A stretch of 64,000 bases of DNA from CAIWHR01 sp039931775 (GTDB lineage: Bacteria; Pseudomonadota; Gammaproteobacteria; Burkholderiales; Casimicrobiaceae), in NCBI GenBank assembly GCA_039931775.1, contig JBDTRG010000189.1:84157-148156 (forward strand), given 5' to 3'. The translations under genes were made by a program, and so were the position numbers. Under the pieces are notes generated by a model that saw only the letters and a program-made list of their open reading frames with translations, ran no database searches and had not been told where the DNA came from. This document shows positions 17,058 through 26,339 of this stretch, piece by piece (positions within the stretch are counted from its first letter, which is position 1; the number at the start of each line of letters is the position of its first letter).

Positions 17058-17972
17058 ATGGCAGCGCGAACTCCGGGGCAGGCGGGCAAATGGCTGGTCA
17101 GCGGCCCGCCGCTTGTCTACCTGCTGGTGTTCTTCGCGATCCCCACGCTCATCATGGCGCTGGCATCGTTCCGCACGCCCGGCGAATTCGGCGGTCTCGC
17201 GCCGCTCGTCGACGAGACCGGGGCGATCGACCTCAACCTCGACAGCTACGCGCGCTTCTTCACCGACTCGGTCTACGCGGAAGTCTTTCTCAAGTCCGTC
17301 GGCTACGCGCTGCTGACCACGCTCGCGTGCCTGGCGCTCGGCTACCCGCTGGCGGCGCTCGTCGCGGGCAGTTCGAAGAAAAATCGCAACCTGCTGCTGC
17401 TGCTCGTGATCCTGCCGTTCTGGAGCAACTTCCTGATCCGGATCTACGCGTGGATGATCATTCTGGGGCCGCAGGCGGCGCTCGCGCGCGGTGTCAACGG
17501 CGCGCTCGCGGCGTTCGGAATGGAACCCGTGTCGCTCCTGTTCAGCTCGTTCGCGGTGCTCGTCTGTCTCGTCTACGTGCACCTGCCGTTCATGGTCCTG
17601 CCGCTGTATGCCAATCTCGAAAAGCACGACCAGGCCCTGCTCGACGCCGCGCAGGACCTGGGGGCGAACGCGTGGCAGCGGTTCTGGCGGATCACGTTTC
17701 CGCTGTCCTTGCCCGGGGTGTACGCCGGCGCGGCGCTGGTGTTCATCCCGGCGCTCGGCATCTTCGCGATTCCCGACATCCTGGGGGGGCCTGACGACAG
17801 CCTTATCGGCAACGTCATCAAGCAGCAGTTTCTCGAGACGCGCGACTGGCCGTTCGGCAGCGTGCTGTCGATCGTGCTGACCGTCGCCGCGCTGCTGATC
17901 GCGGGGCTGGCGGCATGGGTCGGCCGGCGCAACCTCGGCACGCCGTCGAGCGCGGGGGACGCCCGTGCGTAG
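17058..17972 (+). CDS. potB: Polyamine-type ABC transporter permease (PotB-like)
   Basis: A 304-residue inner-membrane permease with six predicted membrane segments. The EAA-like loop that docks to the ATPase is visible as LLDAAQDLGANAWQRFWRITFPLSLPG, and the conserved FWSNFLIRIYAWMIIL segment is typical of PotB/PotH. It imports polyamines together with PotA, PotC and the periplasmic PotD. It starts four bases after potA and overlaps potC by eight bases. The exact substrate (putrescine, spermidine or another cation) cannot be told from the sequence. Confidence 0.92.
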   Translation: MAARTPGQAGKWLVSGPPLVYLLVFFAIPTLIMALASFRTPGEFGGLAPLVDETGAIDLNLDSYARFFTDSVYAEVFLKSVGYALLTTLACLALGYPLAALVAGSSKKNRNLLLLLVILPFWSNFLIRIYAWMIILGPQAALARGVNGALAAFGMEPVSLLFSSFAVLVCLVYVHLPFMVLPLYANLEKHDQALLDAAQDLGANAWQRFWRITFPLSLPGVYAGAALVFIPALGIFAIPDILGGPDDSLIGNVIKQQFLETRDWPFGSVLSIVLTVAALLIAGLAAWVGRRNLGTPSSAGDARA

Positions 17973-18750
17973 GAACCGCCTGGGCCTCGTGATCGCCGCG
18001 GGCGCGGGCTACGCGTTCCTGTACATCCCGCTCGTCATCGTCGTCGTCTACTCGTTCAACGATTCGCGGCTCAACGCGGAGTGGGTCGGTTTCACGCTCG
18101 ACTGGTACGTCAAACTCTTCGAGGACGCCGAGATGCTGTCCGCCGCGGGCAACTCGCTCGCCATCGCGCTCACCGCGAGCCTCGTCTCGACCGTCCTCGG
18201 CACGATGGCCGGCGTCGCGATGTACCGCTACAGGCTGCGCCTCCTTCCGCTGCTGGTGCTGACTCCCATCGCGATTCCCGAGATCCTGATGGGCGTCGCG
18301 CTGCTGATCTTCTTCGTGCTCGTCAACTTCACGCTGGGCCTCGTGTCGGTCGCGCTGGCGCACATTGCGTTTTGCATCGGCTTCGTCGCGATCGTCGTCC
18401 GCGCGCGGCTCGCCGGGATGGACGACAGCCTGACCGAGGCGGCGCGGGACTGCGGGGCCACGCCCTGGGAGGCGTTCCGCTACGTGACGCTGCCGCTGAT
18501 CATGCCCGGCGTCATCGCCGGGGCGCTGATGGCCTTCACGCTGTCGATCGACGACTTCGTGATCACCTTCTTCACCGCCGGCGCCGGCACCGTGACGCTG
18601 CCGTTGCAGATCTACTCGATGATCAAGATCGCGGTGACCCCGGAGGTCAACGCCATATCGACGTTGTTGATGCTGCTGACGCTGGCGCTTATTATCGTCG
18701 CATCCAGGCTCTCGCCGGGCCTTTTCACCCCCGCCCAGGAGGACTCATGA
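17965..18750 (+). CDS. potC: Polyamine-type ABC transporter permease (PotC-like)
   Basis: A 261-residue permease with six membrane segments. It carries the EAA loop LTEAARDCGATPWEAFRYVTLPLIMPG and the PotC/PotI signature around LSIDDFVITFFTAGAGTVTLPLQIYSM. It overlaps potB by eight bases and the binding-protein gene by four (ATGA), so all four pot genes are translationally coupled. It forms the membrane channel with PotB. Its N-terminus (FLYIPLVIVVVYSFNDS) is the canonical first membrane segment of this family. Confidence 0.92.
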   Translation: MRRNRLGLVIAAGAGYAFLYIPLVIVVVYSFNDSRLNAEWVGFTLDWYVKLFEDAEMLSAAGNSLAIALTASLVSTVLGTMAGVAMYRYRLRLLPLLVLTPIAIPEILMGVALLIFFVLVNFTLGLVSVALAHIAFCIGFVAIVVRARLAGMDDSLTEAARDCGATPWEAFRYVTLPLIMPGVIAGALMAFTLSIDDFVITFFTAGAGTVTLPLQIYSMIKIAVTPEVNAISTLLMLLTLALIIVASRLSPGLFTPAQEDS

Positions 18751-19814
18751 AACGCCTCGTACTGCTGCTCGCGTCGCTCGCCTTTGCGGTGCCGGCCGCC
18801 GCCGCCAAGGATCAGTTCCACCTCTACAACTGGAACAACTACCTGGCGCCGGAAACCGTCAAGCGGTTCGAGGAATTCTGCAAATGCTCGGTCGTGCAGA
18901 CCTATTACTCCGACAATGAGGAGCTCCTCGCGAAACTCACCGCCGGCGCCAAGGGCTACGACATGTACGTACCGACCTCCAATGCCGTGCAGACGCTGAT
19001 CAAGAGCGGCCGGCTGAAGCCCGTCGACAAGGCGGCGCTCGCCAATCTCAAGAACATCGATCCCGCCTATCTCAACACGCCGTTCGATCCCGACAACAAG
19101 TACTCGGTGCCGTACGCGATGTCGACGACGATCATCGGCTACAACGACGAGAAGATGAAGGAGCTGGGGCTGCCCACCGACACGTGGGCGGTGATCTTCG
19201 ACCCCAAGTACCTCGAGAAGGTCAAGGGCCGCGTCACCGTGCTGGACAGCGCCAATGAACTCTTCGCCGCAGCACTCAAATACCTCGGGTACTCGGCCAA
19301 CGACGTCGACCCCAAGCACTGGGACGAAGCCGTCGCGGTGATCAAGAAGGCCAAGCCGTATTGGGCGGCCTTCAACGCGTCGTCGTACATCAAGGAACTC
19401 ACCGTCGGCAACATCTGGCTCGTCCACGGCTACTCGAACGACATTTTCCAGGCAAACCTCGACGCCCAGGCCGCCGGCCGCAAGTTCAGGATCCTGCAGG
19501 GCATGCCGAAGGAGGGCGCGGTGCTCGCCGTCGACAACATGGTGATCGACAAGAACGCACCGCGCGCCGACCTCGCCCTCAAGTTCATGAACTTCATGCT
19601 CGAAGGGAAGAATTCCGCCGAACTCACGAACCTGATCGGCTCGGGCAATCCGAACACCGACGCCGTCAAATACATCAAACCCGACCTGCTGAAGAGCCCG
19701 GCGATCTTTCCCGACAAGGCGGTCGCGGCGAAGCTCGAGCAGCTCCAGGACCTCACGGGTGCGCAGCGCCGTTTGCGCAACAAGCTTTGGACCGGGATCA
19801 AGGCCGGCCGCTGA
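18747..19814 (+). CDS. potD: Periplasmic polyamine-binding protein (PotD/PotF-like)
   Basis: A 355-residue extracytoplasmic solute-binding protein with a cleavable signal peptide (KRLVLLLASLAFAVPAAAA). The mature N-terminus FHLYNWNNYLAPETVKRFEEF is the classic start of PotD/PotF. Acidic and aromatic residues typical of the polyamine cleft occur in YYSDNEELLAKL, YDMYVPTSN and FDPDNKYSVPYAMSTTIIGYN. The ATG overlaps the potC stop (ATGA), which decides the start. It delivers polyamine to PotBC. I use potD by position; PotF-type putrescine specificity is equally possible. Confidence 0.92.
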   Translation: MKRLVLLLASLAFAVPAAAAKDQFHLYNWNNYLAPETVKRFEEFCKCSVVQTYYSDNEELLAKLTAGAKGYDMYVPTSNAVQTLIKSGRLKPVDKAALANLKNIDPAYLNTPFDPDNKYSVPYAMSTTIIGYNDEKMKELGLPTDTWAVIFDPKYLEKVKGRVTVLDSANELFAAALKYLGYSANDVDPKHWDEAVAVIKKAKPYWAAFNASSYIKELTVGNIWLVHGYSNDIFQANLDAQAAGRKFRILQGMPKEGAVLAVDNMVIDKNAPRADLALKFMNFMLEGKNSAELTNLIGSGNPNTDAVKYIKPDLLKSPAIFPDKAVAAKLEQLQDLTGAQRRLRNKLWTGIKAGR

Positions 19815-19832
19815 GGGGGTATCCGGTGACGC

Positions 19833-20963
19833 ATGCTGCGGCTCCCCCGGGAGCGCCGACCCGTCATCGTGGCTAGGGCAGGCCCCGGAGCCACGCGCTC
19901 GCGCCTCCCGCACTTCCTGGCGACGCTGTACGGCCTTGCAATCGCCTACGCCAGCCTGCAACCCTTCGCCAACTGGTTGGCGCCGCCGTCCACGACCCCG
20001 TATTTCCTGTTCGCACCGTGGCCACCGCGATGGGTGCGCTACGACCTCGTCACGAACGTCGTCGCGTACCTGCCGTTCGGCTTCTTGGTGGCACTCCTCC
20101 CGCGCCGCCGCCGGCCCGTCGCAAGGCTCGGCATCGCGATCGCGGCCGGAGCGCTGCTGTCGGCTTCGATGGAGACTCTGCAGATGTTCCTGCCGACGCG
20201 TGACGCGAGCGTCGCCGACCTCCTGTCCGACACCGCGGGCGCGGCGGTGGGCGCGGCACTGGCCGTCGCCTTCGTCCGCGCGGAGGGCGCGAAAACGCTG
20301 ATCGTATCCTGCCGCGAGCGCTGGTTCCTCCCCGGAACGGTCGGCGACCTCGGTTTGGCGCTCCTCGCGATCTGGCTCGTCGTCCAGGTGAATCCGGGTA
20401 TCCCGCTGTTCGCGGCGATGTACGACCCGGCGCTGCCCTCAGGCGTCTCGGTGGCAACGCCCGACGTCGCGGCAACGCTCGTCGAAGGCGCCCACAGCGC
20501 GTTCCAGCTCCTCGGCGTCGGCCTGTTTCTGGCGCTCCTCTTGCGCGAGAGGCGCTACGTCGGCGGAGCGGCGCTGCTTTTGGTCGGCGCCGCCGCGTTC
20601 GTCAAAGGCGTGGCCGCGGCGGTGCTGCTCAAGCCGGCCGCGTGGGAAAACTGGCTCGCGCCGGCGGTCTCGCTGGGGGTCGCGGCGGGTTCCCTGCTGT
20701 TGTCCATGGCGATCTGGCTGCCCCGTCCCGCGCAGGTCACGCTCGCTTCGGTCGCGCTGTTGTCATCGCTGCTCGCGACGTTGTTCGCGCCGGACCTGGT
20801 CTACGCGCGCGCGCCGATCGGCCTCTTCAACGGTCCTTACGGACACCTCCTCAATTTCAACGGGCTCACGCACACGGTGCTGCTGCTCTGGCCGGCGGTG
20901 GCGAGTGTGTTCCTGCTCGCGCTCGCCGGACGCCCAGGGTGGGGCGGCGTCGACGAGGCGTAG
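19833..20963 (+). CDS. VanZ-like domain membrane protein
   Basis: A 376-residue polytopic membrane protein. The first half contains a VanZ-like domain: YASLQPFANW, a D-x-V-x-N motif within DLVTNVVAYLPFGFLVALL, and SMETLQMFLPTRDASVADLLSDTAGAAVGA. The VanZ domain gives low-level teicoplanin resistance in one case, but its biochemical role is unknown; in Gram-negatives it often occurs near polysaccharide genes, as here. The second half holds about six further membrane segments of no recognised family. It begins 18 bases after potD and precedes the first heptosyltransferase-like gene. The start is uncertain within about 20 codons. Confidence 0.8.
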   Translation: MLRLPRERRPVIVARAGPGATRSRLPHFLATLYGLAIAYASLQPFANWLAPPSTTPYFLFAPWPPRWVRYDLVTNVVAYLPFGFLVALLPRRRRPVARLGIAIAAGALLSASMETLQMFLPTRDASVADLLSDTAGAAVGAALAVAFVRAEGAKTLIVSCRERWFLPGTVGDLGLALLAIWLVVQVNPGIPLFAAMYDPALPSGVSVATPDVAATLVEGAHSAFQLLGVGLFLALLLRERRYVGGAALLLVGAAAFVKGVAAAVLLKPAAWENWLAPAVSLGVAAGSLLLSMAIWLPRPAQVTLASVALLSSLLATLFAPDLVYARAPIGLFNGPYGHLLNFNGLTHTVLLLWPAVASVFLLALAGRPGWGGVDEA

Positions 20964-21023
20964 TTCGCCGTAACACGCCGCCGCGCTTGGTGCGGCCAGC
21001 ATCGTTCTGTTATCGTTGCCCGC

Positions 21024-22139
21024 ATGATCACGCCGGCCGTCGCTGACGCGATCGACCTCGACCGCGTTCGCCGCGTGCTGGTCATCAAGCTGCGCCATCA
21101 CGGCGACGTCCTGCTGACCTCCCCCGTGTTCACGGCGTTGAAGCGCGCAGCGCCGCACGCCGAGATCGACGCGCTGGTCTATCGCGAAACCCTGCCGATG
21201 CTCGAAGGGCATCCGGCGCTCGGTGTGCTGCATTCGATCGACCGCGACTTGAAGCACCGCGGCCTCCCGGCCCAGATCGCGGGGGAATGGCAGTTGTGGT
21301 CGGCGCTTCGCGAACGCCGATTCGATCTCGTCGTCCACTTGACCGACCACCCGCGCGGCGCATGGTTGTCGCGCACGCTCGGCGCCCGCTTCGCCGTCGC
21401 GCCCGAACGCGTTCGCTCGGGCGCGTTCTGGCGCTCGTGTTTCACCCACCACTACCTGCTGCCGCGCGTCACGCCACGGCACACCGTCGAATCGAACCTG
21501 GATTCGCTGCGCCGCATCGGCATCTGGCCCGACGACGCCGACAAGGCGCTCGTGCTCGTACCGGGGGCCGCCGCCGAAGCGCGCATCAAAGCGTTGCTCG
21601 ACGCCCATGGACTGGTGCGCGGACGCTACATCGTCGTTCACCCCGGCTCGCGGTGGCTCTTCAAGTGCTGGCCGGCTTCGAGCACGGCGGCGCTGATTGA
21701 TCGCCTTTGCGCGGATGGCTGGCCCATCGTGCTGACGGGGGCCCCCGACCCCGCCGAGGCCGCACTCGTTGCCGACATTCGTGCGCGAGCGCGGACGACG
21801 CCGTTCGATCTTTCCGGGCAGCTCACGTTGCCGGAACTCGCTGCGCTGATCAAGGCATCCCGACTGTTCGTCGGATGCGACACGGCACCGATGCATATGG
21901 CGGCCGCCGTGGGAACGCCCGTCGTGGCCGTGTTCGGGCCGAGCGGCGAGGCGGAGTGGGGGCCATGGCGCGTCCCGCATCGCGTCGTCGTTTCGACATC
22001 GCATGCGTGCCGCCCGTGCGGCAACAACGGCTGCGGCGGCAGCAACATTTCCGATTGCCTGCTGACGCTTCCCGTCGATCCGGTCGCGCGCGCAACGGTC
22101 GAACTGCTGGCCGAGACCTCTCGCCCCGCGGCGCAATGA
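21024..22139 (+). CDS. Glycosyltransferase family 9, LPS heptosyltransferase III (RfaQ/WaaQ)-like
   Basis: A 371-residue GT9 enzyme. The N-terminal RVLVIKLRHHGDVLLTSPVF binds the acceptor side. The C-terminal half has VVHPGSRWLFKCWP and LTLPELAALIKASRLFVGCDTAPMH followed by GTPVVAVFGPS, the ADP-heptose-binding signatures. The extra cysteines near the C-terminus (CRPCGNNGCGGSNISDC) are typical of the RfaQ-like subgroup. It probably adds a heptose to the inner core of lipopolysaccharide at the cytoplasmic face of the inner membrane. Its stop overlaps the next glycosyltransferase start (ATGA). Confidence 0.88.
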   Translation: MITPAVADAIDLDRVRRVLVIKLRHHGDVLLTSPVFTALKRAAPHAEIDALVYRETLPMLEGHPALGVLHSIDRDLKHRGLPAQIAGEWQLWSALRERRFDLVVHLTDHPRGAWLSRTLGARFAVAPERVRSGAFWRSCFTHHYLLPRVTPRHTVESNLDSLRRIGIWPDDADKALVLVPGAAAEARIKALLDAHGLVRGRYIVVHPGSRWLFKCWPASSTAALIDRLCADGWPIVLTGAPDPAEAALVADIRARARTTPFDLSGQLTLPELAALIKASRLFVGCDTAPMHMAAAVGTPVVAVFGPSGEAEWGPWRVPHRVVVSTSHACRPCGNNGCGGSNISDCLLTLPVDPVARATVELLAETSRPAAQ

Positions 22140-23281
22140 AGCTGGGCCTCATCCGCCAGCGCTATACGCCGTTCGGCGGAGCGGAGCGCTTCGTCGAGCG
22201 CGCGATCGACGCATTGCTGGAGCGCGGCGTCGGCATACGCGTGTACACGCGGAGGTGGCCGCGCGCGCGCGCCGGCAATATCGAGCCGGTCATCTGCAAT
22301 CCGCCCTATGTCGGCAGCCTGTGGCGCGATGCCGGATTCGCGCGCTCCGTCCATTCGGCACTCGCGCGGAATCGCCCGGAGCTGGTGCAGTCCCACGAAC
22401 GGATCGACGGCTGCGACATATTTCGCGCCGGAGACGGGTTGCATCGCGCCTGGCTTGCGGAGCGGCTGCGCGCAGGCGGGCGCTTCGAGCGGCTGAGGAT
22501 CGCGTCGAACCCCTATCACCGCTACGTCCTCGATGCGGAGGCACGCGTGTTTGCCGACCCGGTGTTGAAGGCGGTGATCTGCATCTCGCAAATGGTCCGC
22601 GACGACATCCGCGCGCACTTCGCGGTGGAAGACGAGCGCATGCACGTCATCTACAACGCCGTGGACCCGCGCGAATTCGGCCCGGCCGTGCGGACGCACC
22701 GCGCTTCGATGCGCGCGAGACTGGGATTTTCCGACGACCACGTCGTGTTCCTGCTGGTCGGGTCGGGCTATGCAAGAAAAGGCGTATCGGCGGCGATTCG
22801 CGCGCTGGCACGGCTGCCGGCTTCCGCGCGGCTCCTGATCGTCGGCCGCGACAAGAATCCTGCACGTTACGCGAGTGAGGCGCGCCGTGCGGGTCTCGCG
22901 GAGCGCGTCGTGTTTGCGGGCGCGCAAGCCGACCCGCGGCCCTACTACGGTACCGCCGACGCGTTCGTCCTGCCGACGCTCTACGATCCGCTGTCGAACG
23001 CGGTGCTCGAGGCGCTCGCGTGCGCACTCCCGGTCGTGACGAGCCTTCGATGCGGGGCGGGCGAACTCGTCGTGGCGCACGACGCGGGTTGGACGTGCGA
23101 CGCCCTCGACGACGCCGGTCTGGCTGAACGCATGGAGCGCCTGCTCGACCCCGAGGTGCGCAAATCCACCGGGGCGCGGGCGGCCTCAGCGGTTGCGACG
23201 TTGACGCCGGAAGCGATGTCCCGTCGCCTCCTCGCGCTCTACGCGTCGTTGCTCGGGAAGCGAGAGGGCACCGGGCTATAA
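22136..23281 (+). CDS. Glycosyltransferase family 4, WaaG-like
   Basis: A 381-residue GT-B glycosyltransferase. The N-terminus GLIRQRYTPFGGAERFVERAI, the central CISQMVRDDIRAHFAVEDERMHVIYNAVD and the donor-site region GTADAFVLPTLYDPLSNAVLEALACALPVVTS, with its E-x7-E arrangement, mark GT4. Overall it resembles WaaG (LPS core glucosyltransferase I). The ATG overlaps the preceding gene by four bases, fixing the start. It most likely elongates the LPS core; the donor sugar is not determinable. The stop codon lies inside a TATAAT hexamer (23277-23282) that may serve the next gene. Confidence 0.87.
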   Translation: MKLGLIRQRYTPFGGAERFVERAIDALLERGVGIRVYTRRWPRARAGNIEPVICNPPYVGSLWRDAGFARSVHSALARNRPELVQSHERIDGCDIFRAGDGLHRAWLAERLRAGGRFERLRIASNPYHRYVLDAEARVFADPVLKAVICISQMVRDDIRAHFAVEDERMHVIYNAVDPREFGPAVRTHRASMRARLGFSDDHVVFLLVGSGYARKGVSAAIRALARLPASARLLIVGRDKNPARYASEARRAGLAERVVFAGAQADPRPYYGTADAFVLPTLYDPLSNAVLEALACALPVVTSLRCGAGELVVAHDAGWTCDALDDAGLAERMERLLDPEVRKSTGARAASAVATLTPEAMSRRLLALYASLLGKREGTGL

Positions 23282-23282
23282 T
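23277..23282 (+). promoter_or_regulatory. Possible -10 hexamer (TATAAT) before the first asparagine-synthase-like gene
   Basis: A perfect TATAAT overlaps the stop codon of the upstream glycosyltransferase gene and lies 61 bases before the ATG of the amidotransferase gene. No clear TTGACA-like -35 occurs at the right distance, so activity is uncertain. Confidence 0.3.
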
Positions 23283-23342
23283 CCACGACCGTTTCGCAGG
23301 CACCGTCGCCGTATCCCGAGGCGTCGCGACATCGATCCCACC

Positions 23343-25208
23343 ATGTGCGGTATCACCGGCTATCTCTGCGACGATCCACGCGCCCGCGACGCGCTACCTT
23401 TGATGACCGCGACGCTCGCGCACCGCGGTCCGGACGCCGACGGATTCCATTTCGACGGACCTGTCGGGCTCGGGCACCGGCGGCTGTCCGTCATCGACAT
23501 CGCGGGCAGCCGGCAGCCGCTGGTGTCAAGCGACGGCGCGATCGCCGTCGTATTCAACGGCGAGATCTACAACTTCCGCGAACTGCGCCGCGAGCTCACC
23601 GATGCCGGGCACCGGTTCGTCACGAACGGCGACGGCGAGGTTCTGCTCCACGGCTGGAAGGAATGGGGGGAACGGATGCTCGGACGGCTGTCGGGCATGT
23701 TCGCGTTCGCTCTGTGGGACCGCACCCGGCGCGAGCTCTTCCTCGCCCGCGATCATCTCGGCGTCAAGCCCCTCTACTACGCGTGGCACGCGGGATCGTT
23801 CGTGTTCGGTTCCGAGCTGAAATCGCTGCGCCCGTTTCCGGACCTGCCGCACGAGCTCGACCTCGACGCGCTGGCGCTCTACCTCGAGTGCCAGTACATC
23901 CCGGCGCCCCGGACGATTTACGCGGCGATTCGCAAGCTTCCGGCGGGCTGCTGGATGTCGGTACGCGATGGAAAACTCGCGACCGGCGCGTACTGGCGAC
24001 CCTCGTACATCCCGAAACAGGAATTCGTCGGCGAGGCGGCGACCGACGCGCTCGACTTTGAGCTTCGCCGTTCCGTCGAATCGATGCTCGTCGCCGACGT
24101 GCCGCTCGGCGCCTTCGTGAGCGGCGGCGTGGATTCGGGCGTGATCGCGGCGCTGGCGACCCGGATATCGGGTCGCCCGATCGACACGTTCAACCTCGGG
24201 TTCACCGGCCATGACGTCGGCAGCGAGCACGAGGAGGCAGCGCGCGTCGCGCAGCACATCGGCAGCCGGCATCATTGCCTGATGCTCTCGCCCGGCGACG
24301 TGCTCCCCGCGCTCGATCGCTGGGTCGACGTGTTCGACGAGCCGTTCGGCGACCAGGCCGCGCTGCCGACGATGCTGCTTGCGCAGTACGCGCGCCGCGA
24401 GGTGACGGTCGTGCTGACCGGCGAGGGGGCCGACGAGGTCTTCGGCGGCTACTCGAATTACGTCAAGCGCCTGTCCGAGGAACGGATCACCCGCGTGCTC
24501 GGCGCGCGTGGATCGCCCACGCGGTGGCTCGCGCGGCACCTGCCGCCGCGCCTCGCGCGCGACCGCATCGTCAAGGCGTCCGCCGAGCCGCGCGCGCGGC
24601 GCTACGCGACGATCCCCAACATCTTCGACGCATTGCTGCGCGGCGAGTACTTCACGCCGGCGTTTCGCGCCGCGGCGAGCGCGCGCATCGCCGACGTCGC
24701 GGAGGAGCGCTACGACGAATGTGATTCGCCGGCCTACCTCGATCATCTGTTGAACGTCGATGCGCGGCTGTGGCTTCCCGATGACCTCCTTGCCAAGGTG
24801 GACCGCGCGACGATGGCCTTTTCGCTCGAAGCGCGCGTGCCGTACCTCGATCACGAGTTCTTCGGCTTCTGCGCGCGGCTCGACCCGTCGCTCAAAGTCA
24901 GCGGCAACGCGCGCAAGGTCTTGCTGAAGCGACTCGCCGAGCGCTATCTGCCGCGCGACATCGTCCACCGCGGCAAACAGGGGTTCATGATGCCGCTCGA
25001 CCGCTGGTTCGCGAATGAGCTACAAGCCGACGTCGCCCGCCTGCTAGGTCCCGGAGGACTGCAACGGCGCGGGCTCTTCCGGCCGGAGGCGCTCGCGCGG
25101 TTGGCGGCAGAGCACGCGTCGGGCCGCAAGAATCACGCGATGCGCCTCTGGGTTCTCCTTGTGCTCGAACGCTGGCTCGCCCGCTACGAGCCGGGGTTTG
25201 CGCTCTAG
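23343..25208 (+). CDS. asnB: Asparagine synthase (glutamine-hydrolysing)-like amidotransferase, first copy
   Basis: A 621-residue two-domain protein. The N-terminal class II glutaminase domain begins CGITGYL with the nucleophile Cys at position 2, then LAHRGPDADG, RRLSVIDI and VFNGEIYNFRELR. The C-terminal ATP-pyrophosphatase domain has the P-loop FVSGGVDSGVIAALATR and LTGEGADEVFGGYSNYVKR. Catalytic residues look intact, so it can probably amidate a carboxylate using glutamine. Its place among glycosyltransferases suggests a sugar-acid or other polysaccharide-linked substrate rather than, or as well as, aspartate. The symbol reflects the family only. A glycosyltransferase follows after 19 bases. 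Confidence 0.87.
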   Translation: MCGITGYLCDDPRARDALPLMTATLAHRGPDADGFHFDGPVGLGHRRLSVIDIAGSRQPLVSSDGAIAVVFNGEIYNFRELRRELTDAGHRFVTNGDGEVLLHGWKEWGERMLGRLSGMFAFALWDRTRRELFLARDHLGVKPLYYAWHAGSFVFGSELKSLRPFPDLPHELDLDALALYLECQYIPAPRTIYAAIRKLPAGCWMSVRDGKLATGAYWRPSYIPKQEFVGEAATDALDFELRRSVESMLVADVPLGAFVSGGVDSGVIAALATRISGRPIDTFNLGFTGHDVGSEHEEAARVAQHIGSRHHCLMLSPGDVLPALDRWVDVFDEPFGDQAALPTMLLAQYARREVTVVLTGEGADEVFGGYSNYVKRLSEERITRVLGARGSPTRWLARHLPPRLARDRIVKASAEPRARRYATIPNIFDALLRGEYFTPAFRAAASARIADVAEERYDECDSPAYLDHLLNVDARLWLPDDLLAKVDRATMAFSLEARVPYLDHEFFGFCARLDPSLKVSGNARKVLLKRLAERYLPRDIVHRGKQGFMMPLDRWFANELQADVARLLGPGGLQRRGLFRPEALARLAAEHASGRKNHAMRLWVLLVLERWLARYEPGFAL

Positions 25209-25227
25209 GAATCCCGGGCGCCGGACG

Positions 25228-26337
25228 ATGCAGCCCCTTTCGATCGTGCATACCGAGAATTCGTGCGGCTGGGGGGGGCAGGAGATTCGCATCCTCACGG
25301 AGGCGCGCGGGATGGCCGACCGCGGCCATCGGCTGACGCTTGTCGCACCTGCGGAGGCGCCGATCGCGTCGGCCGGCGAACGGATGGGAATTCCCGTCGT
25401 GCGGATGGCCATCCAGCGCAAACGGGTGTCGTGCCTGTGGACTCTTCGGCGTTGGGTCTGCGCCAATCGCTCGAGCATCGACGTCGTCAACACGCACAGC
25501 TCGACCGACAGCTGGCTCGCCGGTCTCGCCTGCGCGACGATCAAGCGACCTCCACCGATCGTCCGGACGCGGCACGTGTCGACGACGATCCGCAATCGTC
25601 CCACGACGCGCTGGCTCTACGCGCACAGCGCGGCGCATGTAGTGACCACAGGCGAGGCGCTGCGTCGCCAGCTCGCGCGGGACAACCGGATCCCGCTCGA
25701 GCATATGACGTCGATTCCCACCGGGATCGATCTCGCGCGTTTCGTCGCCGGCAGCGCCCCGGCAGCGCGCGCGCGGCTCGGCCTGCCGGAGCGGCCCACG
25801 CTCGGCATCGTCGCGACCCTTCGCGATTGGAAGGGCCACGAGGACCTGTTCGAGACCATCGCCCGCGATCGTGCGCGTTGGTCGGAGTGGACCGTGCTCG
25901 TCGTCGGCGACGGGCCGTACCGCGACCGCCTCGACGCGCGGCTCGAAGCGCTCGCGCTGACCGACGACGTCCGCTTCGCCGGACAGCAGGAGGACGTCGT
26001 GCCGTGGTTCCAGGCGCTCGACCTCTTCGCGCTGCCTTCCTATGGCGAGGAAGGCGTGCCGCAGTCGATCATGCAGGCGATGGCGTGCGCGGTCCCCGTC
26101 GTATCGACGACGACCGGCGCAATCACGGAGGCCGTCGACGCCGGCGTCACGGGACTCATCGTGCCGCCGCGCGACGTCGCCGCGCTTGGACTTGCGCTCG
26201 GAAAGCTGCGCGACGATCCCTCGCTGCGGGCACGGTTCGGCGCCGCGGCCCGCACGCGCGCCGAGAGGGATTTCGGCATGGACCGGATGCTCGATCGGAT
26301 GGAAGCGGTGTTTCGAACCGTGGTGGAGCAGCGCTAG
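25228..26337 (+). CDS. Glycosyltransferase family 4
   Basis: A 369-residue GT-B glycosyltransferase. The N-terminal VHTENSCGWGGQEIRILTEARGM is the acceptor-side loop. The C-terminal half has GIVATLRDWKGHEDLFE, LVVGDGPYRDRL and the donor-binding EEGVPQSIMQAMACAVPVVST region. It resembles LPS/capsule glycosyltransferases of the WaaG/PimB type. The ATG at 25228 was chosen; an in-frame extension would overlap the preceding gene and is not family-like. The following gene begins two bases after the stop, so the two are likely co-translated. Confidence 0.85.
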   Translation: MQPLSIVHTENSCGWGGQEIRILTEARGMADRGHRLTLVAPAEAPIASAGERMGIPVVRMAIQRKRVSCLWTLRRWVCANRSSIDVVNTHSSTDSWLAGLACATIKRPPPIVRTRHVSTTIRNRPTTRWLYAHSAAHVVTTGEALRRQLARDNRIPLEHMTSIPTGIDLARFVAGSAPAARARLGLPERPTLGIVATLRDWKGHEDLFETIARDRARWSEWTVLVVGDGPYRDRLDARLEALALTDDVRFAGQQEDVVPWFQALDLFALPSYGEEGVPQSIMQAMACAVPVVSTTTGAITEAVDAGVTGLIVPPRDVAALGLALGKLRDDPSLRARFGAAARTRAERDFGMDRMLDRMEAVFRTVVEQR

Positions 26338-26339
26338 CG